Origin: Hydrogenophaga sp. PAMC20947
GTDB lineage: Bacteria; Pseudomonadota; Gammaproteobacteria; Burkholderiales; Burkholderiaceae_C
NCBI RefSeq assembly: GCF_004795855.1
Contig: NZ_CP039252.1
Span: forward strand, 1,984,001-2,048,000
Direction of reading: 5' to 3'
Length of the DNA: 64,000 bases
The notes beneath the pieces were generated by a model, which worked only from the letters and a program-made list of their open reading frames with translations, searched no databases and was not told where the DNA came from. Shown piece by piece: positions 57,841 to 64,000 of the stretch. Both the position numbers and the translations under genes were made by a program. The first letter of the stretch is position 1; the number at the start of each line of letters is the position of its first letter.

Positions 57841-58401
57841 CTAGAACGTGATCTCTGGCGATGCGCGCCGGGGCTCAACCCAGACCTGCTTGGGCTGGTA
57901 GGAAACGACCAACACACGCTGAAACGCTGGTGGGAAGCTCACGCGCACCGACGCAATCGCCTTGGCGGCCTGAAGTTCGGCCCGAACTTCAAGTGCTGTC
58001 TCGTACGGGTGTTCATTCGGCGCCACAAGTGCCTGCATGGCGCGTTCGCGCAGCACCTGTTGCACGGCGGCAGGCTCAGGCCAGCGCCAGCGTTCGAGCA
58101 AGAGCCGATGGCCGTCAGCCGTCTCAGTGCTGGTCTCGGCCTGGAAGGTGCTCTGTGCCTTGAGCAGCGTCACCTTGAATGCCTCGGGCGACATCGCCGC
58201 ATAGGTCAGAATGAATTCCTGAAAACTGCGCTCCGGCGCCAGCACGCGATGCAGCGCCTCAGAAAATGTGATGAACAGGGTCACCGACACATGATTCTGG
58301 TCGCGCAACACGAGCGTGGCGCGGTTTTCTTCCAGTCCATGTGCGCTGGCGGACCCGACGCCGGCCAGCGTCAGCAACGCGCACAGCAAGCCAGCAGCCA
58401 T
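57841..58401 (-). CDS. exported protein resembling the N-terminal domain of HupE/UreJ-type proteins
   Basis: A 186-residue protein. A signal peptide (MAAGLLCALLTLAGVGSASA) is followed by HGLEENRATLVLRDQNHVSV, a start like the periplasmic N-terminal domain found before HupE/UreJ membrane domains, but no membrane domain follows. The first mature residue is His, which could bind metal. It starts 19 bp after the PEBP-YHYH gene. Function unknown; no ribosome binding site is evident before the ATG. Confidence 0.65.
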   Translation of the reverse strand: MAAGLLCALLTLAGVGSASAHGLEENRATLVLRDQNHVSVTLFITFSEALHRVLAPERSFQEFILTYAAMSPEAFKVTLLKAQSTFQAETSTETADGHRLLLERWRWPEPAAVQQVLRERAMQALVAPNEHPYETALEVRAELQAAKAIASVRVSFPPAFQRVLVVSYQPKQVWVEPRRASPEITF

Positions 58402-58420
58402 TTTTTGAACGGTGCCATGA

Positions 58421-60037
58421 TCAACGGCAGTAAGCGACAGCAGGCTGGGTGGTGCCACCCGCTCCATCGGAGAACTGGAAGCTCCAGCAGGCCGACTTGC
58501 CGGCGTGCTCGCCCGTGGCGAGCAGCTCAGCCAAGGCGGCTCCGGTGACGGGCTTGTACCGAATCCGGTGCGTGCCCGCTGGTTGCTCGTAGCTGTCGGT
58601 GCCGGTTTCGGTGCTGGTGAACGGGCGGTCCGTCTGGAACTGGAGCACCTGGTAGCCATCACGGGCATCGGTCGTCAGCGTCATGGCCGAGACACCGAAG
58701 GGCCGCACCGGCGGGCGGCGAAGCGGGGAAAACTTGGCACCCTGGCCGGCCAGGTCCGGGCTGGGCGTGCCCCTGAAACACGACAACACGTAGGGCGCTG
58801 CATCGGTCACGTGGTAGCTGTAGCCCGAGGGCGCGTTGGCCACGGCGCTGGTGTTGCCGCCGCACACATCGTCACGCGAAGCCACGCGGCCGTCGGCGTC
58901 GTTGTAGCCAAAGATCGCAAAGCCATCGAGGGCCCAGCCCAGCGGGTGGGTGTCCCAGTAGCCGGCGGGCTGGCCAACCATGAGGCAGTTGGGGGCCGCG
59001 TGGTAGTGGTAATCGTCGGCACGGCCGGCATGGCCATTGCACGCATCGAGTTCACCCAGCGCCTTGGTGTCGCCGTTCTGGCAACCGCCTTGTTTGCAGG
59101 GGTTGAAGATGGGCACGCCGTTGATGGCCACACCGATGGGGCCGTCGTTTGCGGTGGTGGTGGTCGCGGCGATGGCCGGCTGGAGCGGGATCTTCCAGGC
59201 GTTGGCGCCGAAGAAGCTTTGCGCGATCGGCACTTGCAGGTTGCTGGCGACGATGCCGTCCATCATGGTGTGGGTGGGCAAGCCGTTGGATGCCACATAG
59301 GCATAGATGCCGTCGCATTCGACCGTTGCCACACCGGTGGTGGATGCTTTGAGCGAATTGGCCACCCGCGCGCACGCCTCGCTTTGGGTGCCAGTGGTTG
59401 CAACTGACGAAGCCGGCGCCATAGCCGCGGTTGCAGCCGCTGGTGGCGGTGGCGGCGGTGGGGCGTTGCCGTTGGCGTTCGCACCCGATCGGGTGTGGTG
59501 CAGGCTCAGGTTCGTGGTGCCCAGCGTGATCGAAGACATCGCGCTCAGGAGCTGCGGGCCCGACACCGGCGTGCCCTGGGGCAACACCGGTGCGGCCGAC
59601 AACGCGTACACCGTGAAGGTGTAGCTCTTCTGACCCGGGCCCTTTGAACATGGCGGTTGATAGGCGGCACTGGGGCCATTGCTGCCCGCGCCCAGCGTGC
59701 CGACGCCATGGCTGTCTTGGCTCAGCTGGGTCGTGGTGCCGGGTATGCCGTACAGTACCCAGTTGTATTTGATGACGCCATCGGGTGGCACCGTGCTCAT
59801 GAGCAGGGCAAATTCCTGGGTGCCCTCGGGCGGGTTGGACCACGCGAGCGCAGGGGCCACGCCTGCGCCATCGCAGGTATAGGTATCTGGCAAGGTGCCA
59901 TCCGGACCGGCTTCACTCGTCACGGTAAACGGGGATGCCCCGGTGGCCATGGCGTTCAATGGTGTGAAGCCACCGAGCGACACGGCAGCGGCGGCGAACA
60001 GGGCCAGCAAGAAAGGACGGGAAATCGGTGTTTTCAT
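58421..60037 (-). CDS. exported PEBP-YHYH fusion protein
   Basis: A 538-residue secreted protein. After a signal peptide (about 1-30) comes a PEBP/YbhB-like domain (about 38-185: LPDTYTCDGAGVAPALAWSN, WVLYGIPG, YTFTVYAL), a proline run of eight residues (about 195-202), then a YHYH domain (about 225-440: GRADDYHYHAAPNC, HPLGWALDGFAIFGY, CGGNTSAV) and a C-terminal region with several Cys. YHYH proteins are secreted and of unknown function, probably metal binding through His. The fusion of both modules in one chain is notable. Confidence 0.82.
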   Translation of the reverse strand: MKTPISRPFLLALFAAAAVSLGGFTPLNAMATGASPFTVTSEAGPDGTLPDTYTCDGAGVAPALAWSNPPEGTQEFALLMSTVPPDGVIKYNWVLYGIPGTTTQLSQDSHGVGTLGAGSNGPSAAYQPPCSKGPGQKSYTFTVYALSAAPVLPQGTPVSGPQLLSAMSSITLGTTNLSLHHTRSGANANGNAPPPPPPPAAATAAMAPASSVATTGTQSEACARVANSLKASTTGVATVECDGIYAYVASNGLPTHTMMDGIVASNLQVPIAQSFFGANAWKIPLQPAIAATTTTANDGPIGVAINGVPIFNPCKQGGCQNGDTKALGELDACNGHAGRADDYHYHAAPNCLMVGQPAGYWDTHPLGWALDGFAIFGYNDADGRVASRDDVCGGNTSAVANAPSGYSYHVTDAAPYVLSCFRGTPSPDLAGQGAKFSPLRRPPVRPFGVSAMTLTTDARDGYQVLQFQTDRPFTSTETGTDSYEQPAGTHRIRYKPVTGAALAELLATGEHAGKSACWSFQFSDGAGGTTQPAVAYCR

Positions 60038-60086
60038 GGTCAAACGACGGCGTGGTTGGACGACAGGCAAAAGGCGGTGTGCCGCA

Positions 60087-60752
60087 TCACGGTGCGTTGA
60101 CCGTGAGCTTGCACAACAAGGTGTTGTCGGACTTCAAGTCGGTGCCCCAGATCAGCTTTGCGGCCGGGTCCCAGGCGATGTCGTGGTAGCCGTCCTTGGC
60201 ACCAATGTCGGCGGCGCTGTAGACGGTGGCGCTTTGCCAGGCGCTGGTGTCGAACCCGGCTGCCTTCCAATTGGCAGGCTCTTCGATGATGGTGGCGCCA
60301 CAGCTGGCCACCGTGGGCTGGCTGCTGGACGCGCAACTCGGGATGAGCGGGGCCTTGTGGATGACCCGGCACTTGAATGCGCTGCTTGACACGGCCACCA
60401 CCTTTTGCGTCGCGGTGTCGGTGATCTGCATGATGAAGCCACCGTCACCGATCTGCTGCCGTGCGCTGCCGATGTATTCCAGCCCCGTGTCGTCCTGCTT
60501 GAAGTCCTTGATGGTGAAGTTCAGCACCAACGGGTAGTCCGCCTCGAAGCGCAGTGTCTCGGCGTTGAAAGAGCGCTCGGTGGTGATCGACACCGAGTCT
60601 TCCCCCACGAAGCGCTCGCCGACATGGAGCGAGAACCAATTGTCGGCCCAGACTTCGGCTTTGAAGGAGCCTGCCGCCGCTGCGAATGGCAGGCTGGCGG
60701 CCAGGCAGGCCCCAGCCAGGCGTTGGGCGAGCTGCCGTTTGGATGGTTTCAT
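60087..60752 (-). CDS. exported hypothetical protein with a beta-sandwich-like C-terminus
   Basis: A 221-residue protein with a signal peptide (about 1-26, ending FAAAA). The mature chain starts GSFKAEVWADNWFSLHVG and ends in ANWKAAGFDTSAWQSATVYS with WGTDLKSDNTLLC, a pattern seen in galactose-binding-like beta-sandwich domains. Several Cys residues could form disulfides. A strong AGGAGG site precedes the ATG. It lies 49 bp before the PEBP-YHYH gene on the same strand. Function unknown. Confidence 0.7.
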   Translation of the reverse strand: MKPSKRQLAQRLAGACLAASLPFAAAAGSFKAEVWADNWFSLHVGERFVGEDSVSITTERSFNAETLRFEADYPLVLNFTIKDFKQDDTGLEYIGSARQQIGDGGFIMQITDTATQKVVAVSSSAFKCRVIHKAPLIPSCASSSQPTVASCGATIIEEPANWKAAGFDTSAWQSATVYSAADIGAKDGYHDIAWDPAAKLIWGTDLKSDNTLLCKLTVNAP

Positions 60753-60829
60753 GTGATGCCTCCTGGTCGTGTGGGCGAAGGGAATGCCCCGTCGATCACC
60801 TCATCGTAAAACCCATTGCGCTTTGAAAA

Positions 60830-60845
60830 ATGACATCTTCGTCAT
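60830..60845 (-). promoter_or_regulatory. candidate operator between the kinase gene and the secreted-protein genes
   Basis: ATGAC-N6-GTCAT, an inverted repeat about 80 bp before the 60752 start, in the 143-bp gap after the histidine kinase gene. It could be a binding site for the response regulator or part of a separate promoter. Tentative. Confidence 0.3.
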
Positions 60846-60895
60846 GAAGGTGCAGAGGTTGGCGGCCACGTCGGTGGCTGCCTTGCTGGCGTGCC

Positions 60896-62311
60896 CTAAG
60901 TTCCCGCAGGCAGCAACAGCCGCAAGACCAGCGCGTCATCAACGCCAGGCACCACCGTCAAATCACCGCCATGGGCGCGGGCGATAACACGCGAGAGGCT
61001 GAGGCCCAGGCCGTGCCCACCCAGCTGCCGGTTGCGCGCTGCATCGCCCCGGAAGAAGCGCTCAAAAAGGCGCGAACGGTCTTCGGAAGTCAGGCCAGGG
61101 GCGAAGTTCGCCATCTCAAGCTCGATGCCCGACGGCGTGGACCTCACGCGCCACCGAATCCACCCGCCGGCTGGCGTGTATTTCAGCGCGTTGCTGGTGA
61201 GGTTGTTGAGCAACTGATCGAGCAACTGCGGATCGGCCTGCACGGTCAGTCCATCAGCCACCTCGGCCGACAGCGTCACGTCCAGACCGAAGGTTTGTGC
61301 CTCGGCGATGCGCTCGTTCAAGGTTTCGCTCAGGTTCACCGGCTGGCGTTGCAATGCCAACCGGCCGGCGTCGGCCTGCGACAACAGCAGCAGCTTTCTG
61401 GAGATCGATGACAGGCGGCCCACCTCGTCCAGCATGTCAATCAGGGTCAGCTGAAGGGCTTGGCCGTCCGTTCGCTGCACCGCGCGCTCGAGCTGGCCTT
61501 GCAAAATGGTGAGCGGTGTTTTCAGCTCGTGTGCGGCATCAGCCGAGAAGCGCGAGGCTTGGTGAAAACTGGTCTCCAGCCGGCCCAGCATCTTGTTGTA
61601 CGAAGTGATGAGATCCTGGAACTCGCGGTCTTCATGCGCCACCGACAGGCGCTGATCCAGCGCCTTCTCGTCGACCGCTTTCATCGCGTCGCGCAGCCGC
61701 ACCACGGGCCTGAGCGCCAAGCCCGACAGCAACCACGCCCCCAACGCCGTGAGCACCAACGCCAGCGGCAATGCGATGGCCGCCACCTGACGCCAAACCC
61801 CCAGAAGGTCGGCACGAATGGCGGCCTGGTCGGCAGCGACGAACCCGCGCTCAGAGGCGCTGCCAACCAGGGCCGCGCGCCACTCACCACCGGCCAGATC
61901 GAAACGGCTCAGCGCGCAGGCGCTGCGGGCGGGTGTGTTGGTGGGGCTTTGAGTGTCTGCGGCGACCGCCTCACGGCTCCAGGCCAGTTGGTCGATGTCC
62001 AGCGTGTCGGGCCAGTGAGCGGACCTGAGCCGATCTGCCCCGCTCGGCGTGTCAACTGCCAACAGCAGTTGTTCGGGCGATTTCAACCGCAGCTTGGCCA
62101 GCATGTCGGTGCTCAGGCGCTCCACATCGTTGACGGGGGCCGGGCCGGCCAGCCGCCGGACCTCATCGCACAGGCGCTCGTCCAGCCGTTGGCCCTCGAA
62201 CGCCAGCACACTGGACCAGCTGAACAGCGCCACGCTGGTCAGCACCAGCGCCACGATCAAGGCCGTGACCATAAAAATGCGGACCCGGAAAGACGGCATG
62301 ACCAGCCTCAC
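60896..62311 (-). CDS. sensor histidine kinase
   Basis: A 471-residue kinase: helix 1 (about 8-30), a periplasmic domain of about 135 residues, helix 2 (about 172-194), HAMP, the HisKA motif FSADAAHELKTPLTILQG with the phospho-His, N box LDQLLNNLTSNALKY, and G boxes ending RFFRGDAARNRQLGGHGLGL. It phosphorylates the response regulator encoded just upstream. GTG 62311 overlaps the regulator stop (GTGA) and is preferred; ATG 62299 is the alternative. The signal is unknown. Confidence 0.92.
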   Translation of the reverse strand: MRLVMPSFRVRIFMVTALIVALVLTSVALFSWSSVLAFEGQRLDERLCDEVRRLAGPAPVNDVERLSTDMLAKLRLKSPEQLLLAVDTPSGADRLRSAHWPDTLDIDQLAWSREAVAADTQSPTNTPARSACALSRFDLAGGEWRAALVGSASERGFVAADQAAIRADLLGVWRQVAAIALPLALVLTALGAWLLSGLALRPVVRLRDAMKAVDEKALDQRLSVAHEDREFQDLITSYNKMLGRLETSFHQASRFSADAAHELKTPLTILQGQLERAVQRTDGQALQLTLIDMLDEVGRLSSISRKLLLLSQADAGRLALQRQPVNLSETLNERIAEAQTFGLDVTLSAEVADGLTVQADPQLLDQLLNNLTSNALKYTPAGGWIRWRVRSTPSGIELEMANFAPGLTSEDRSRLFERFFRGDAARNRQLGGHGLGLSLSRVIARAHGGDLTVVPGVDDALVLRLLLPAGT

Positions 62312-62994
62312 GGCATTGGCCTGAAACGGTAGCCGACGCCCCTGACGGACTCGATTGGCGAGGCGCTGCCCGTGCCAGTCTCAATGGACTCGATCTTCCT
62401 GCGGATCCGCTGGACACAGGCATCCACCACATTCGTGGCCGGATCAAAATCGTAGCCCCACACGTGTTCAAGCATCTGTGTGCGCGTCAGCACGCGACCC
62501 GCAGAGCGCATCAGCAACTCGATGAGGGCAAACTCGCGGCTGGTGAGCTCGATCGTCTGGCCATGGCCGGTGACCTGCCGCGCCATGCAGTCGAGCATGA
62601 ACGGCCCGACCTGAACGGTGTTTTGCCGATCCCCGGACAGCCGCCGCAGCAGGGCCTGGATCCGGGCAGCCAGCTCCTCCACATAGAACGGTTTGGCCAG
62701 GTAGTCATCGGCGCCCAGGTTGAGCCCTTCGATACGGTCACCCAGCTCGTTGCGCGCAGTCAGCAAGATCACCGGCGTGGAGACGCCCTCGGCGCGCAAT
62801 CCCCGCAGCACCGACAGTCCATCGCGCCCGGGCAGCATCAAATCCAGCACGATCGCGTCATGTTGGCCAAGGCGGGCCAGCTCGAAGCCTGCGTTGCCAT
62901 TGTCGCAGGCCGTCACGTCAAAGCCATGCTCCCTCAAGCCCGTACATACAAAATCTGCGATGCGTTGTTCGTCCTCAATGACCAAAATCTTCAT
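62308..62994 (-). CDS. OmpR-family response regulator
   Basis: A 228-residue regulator: receiver domain beginning MKILVIEDEQ, phospho-acceptor Asp in DAIVLDLMLPGRDG, Lys in DDYLAKPFYVEEL; the C-terminal winged helix includes LTSREFALIELLMRSAGRVL and RRKIESIETG. It is the first gene of the run 62994-57841 on the minus strand and overlaps its kinase gene by 4 bp. The three secreted-protein genes downstream are its likely targets. Confidence 0.95.
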   Translation of the reverse strand: MKILVIEDEQRIADFVCTGLREHGFDVTACDNGNAGFELARLGQHDAIVLDLMLPGRDGLSVLRGLRAEGVSTPVILLTARNELGDRIEGLNLGADDYLAKPFYVEELAARIQALLRRLSGDRQNTVQVGPFMLDCMARQVTGHGQTIELTSREFALIELLMRSAGRVLTRTQMLEHVWGYDFDPATNVVDACVQRIRRKIESIETGTGSASPIESVRGVGYRFRPMP

Positions 62995-63249
62995 GTCCGT
63001 GTATCCGTGCTGCACCTAGCGGCGGAGCGCCTAGGAAAAAGTTTCGGGCTGAACCCACAGGGAGGACGCAGGAGATGAAAGTACCAATTCACTTCAACCC
63101 ATCGAAGTGGTGTCGGGCAAACACTCTAGCATCGCATTTCCGAGACGGTTGATGTCCTGGTTCCAGGTTGCATGCGCAGCAGCGCGGATGGTGGTGCCGA
63201 AAACGTGGCTGGCATGACAGCCCGCTATTGACTTGTCTGGAGAACTTTT

Positions 63250-63387
63250 GTGAATCGCGTATCCGTCATATTCTCGATGGCCTGTGCACTTCTCATGGGC
63301 GGGCGCAGGTGCTGCCAACGATCAATCGAGCGTCAAAGATCTCGCGCGCCGCATGGGCGCCAGCCTTCTGCGGCGTGAATGAATGCG
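63250..63387 (+). pseudogene. possible frameshifted small exported protein
   Basis: A GTG with a GGAG site upstream opens MNRVSVIFSMACALLMG, a plausible signal peptide, then runs only 42 codons. A shift of one base at the GGCGGGCGC stretch (around 63298) would continue as GAGAANDQSSVKDLARRM to a stop. Family not recognised. It could also be a chance frame. Confidence 0.25.
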
Positions 63388-63649
63388 ATCTCCCCACTGC
63401 CTATTCCTTGCGAGCCTCAGGCGAATCCGACCAGGAGCGGTTCTTGTGGATCAACGTGAGATCTGGATCGCCGAGAGGCCTGGCTATCGAATGCCCGGTT
63501 TCAAGAGGCAGACTGACCGACTGAGACTGGCCGGCACCACCAGTTTGCGGTCGTGCCAGGAAGCCGACGCCCGCAGTAAAGCCAGACCGAACGACCGCTC
63601 CCCCAGGTAACCGCCAACGCAAGTTGACCCACTGCAGCCGGCCACAGCA

Positions 63650-63862
63650 GCGATCCGAGTGACTGCATTGCGGGGCGGTTCAACCTGCCATCCATGCTCG
63701 GGGCATCACGCCCAAAATGACACGATCGCAGCTACCGTCCTTTGCCTGGTGAAGCCCATCCCTCCCATTGTTGACGAGGTCTGCGACATACCCGGCCACG
63801 CCAAGGCCTTGCCGCAAGCAGCTGCCGGTCGTGGGTTCGTCTTCAGCGGTCAGTAACTTCAA
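63650..63862 (-). pseudogene. decayed heavy-metal-type response regulator (receiver domain fragment)
   Basis: On the minus strand the frame reads LKLLTAEDEPTTGSCLRQGL and continues VAGYVADLVNNGRDGLHQA, clearly the receiver start of CusR/CopR-type regulators. The phospho-acceptor Asp is Gly (VILGVMPR), and a shift just after restores MDG in another frame, so the original reading was like LPGMDGW. Nothing of the DNA-binding domain follows. Not functional. Confidence 0.75.
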
Positions 63863-64000
63863 GGCGCAATTCTTTGCGGCAGTGTGCCCTGTTTGGATGC
63901 TCCGGAATCGAAGATGACTGATATGTAATCCCGGCGTCATGCGAATTGCTGGCGGTAAGGTCTACGCTAGGGCTGCTCACTTAACTTGTGCTCGCACAAG

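Larger units (their letters stand above)
62995..64000 (+). other. gene-poor region with decayed gene remnants
   Basis: About 1 kb without an intact gene. It includes a possible degraded exported ORF near 63250 and a degraded response-regulator fragment at 63650-63862. No transposase, tRNA or terminal repeat explains the decay. Confidence 0.6.

Noticed and set aside
57682..58548. Plus-strand ORF in the gap before the YHYH cluster
   Set aside because: Opposite to the HupE-like exported protein and rich in Arg/His/Gln; no ribosome binding site or recognisable domain.
62995..64000. Genomic island end or attachment site
   Set aside because: No tRNA, integrase or direct repeat found; only gene remnants.

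Overview
The window is GC-rich, densely coded DNA, read here as the chromosome of a betaproteobacterium of the order Burkholderiales, probably Comamonadaceae. A Hydrogenophaga-like carboxydotroph is a reasonable guess; the genus is inference from gene content, not from a marker gene. Sulfide dehydrogenase, a complete form I CO dehydrogenase set and a RcoM-type CO sensor point to an aerobic bacterium able to supplement its energy by oxidising sulfide and CO. I found no tRNA, rRNA, CRISPR array, phage or intact insertion sequence.

Layout. 1-2972: end of an acyl-CoA or aromatic degradation cluster (partial SDR, hotdog thioesterase, MarR and HxlR regulators) and a fumarylacetoacetate-hydrolase-family enzyme on the minus strand. 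3035-7053: grpE, dnaK and dnaJ, with near-consensus sigma-32 promoters before grpE and dnaK and a strong terminator after dnaJ. 7248-8912: flavocytochrome c sulfide dehydrogenase (fccAB). 9096-18508: rcoM, a regulatory region with three 21-bp-spaced direct repeats and a perfect FNR-type palindrome, then coxM-S-L-G-D-E-F and a MobA-like nucleotidyltransferase for cofactor maturation. Two less understood genes follow to 20296.

20400-28926: FAD amine oxidase-like protein, an ABC ATPase/FtsX permease pair, a CNNM/CorC-type membrane protein, an MBL-fold RNase and a lytic transglycosylase. 28927-31787 (minus): two tandem membrane PAS proteins, a small protein with a degenerate P-loop, and a YbjQ-family protein. 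31911-35509 (minus): thiBPQ thiamine transporter preceded by a TPP riboswitch with a recognisable terminator and antiterminator. 36343-41428 (minus): tripartite EmrAB/outer-membrane-factor drug efflux operon with its MarR regulator.

41622-48489: a 56-residue basic protein, an FtsX-type permease without an adjacent ATPase, a PLP enzyme and a CrtC/AttH-like exported protein, then a scrambled stretch (argF fragment next to a diverged second copy of the crtC-like 3' end) and a zinc metallopeptidase. 48844-53217 (minus): ABC ATPase, permease and adaptor. 54089-57346: exported MsrA and MsrB, a MarR gene that may be leaderless, an SDR lacking the catalytic tyrosine, and a DsbA/kappa-GST isomerase. 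57841-62994 (minus): a two-component system followed by three exported proteins, one a PEBP-YHYH fusion. The last kilobase has only gene remnants, including a decayed metal-type response regulator.
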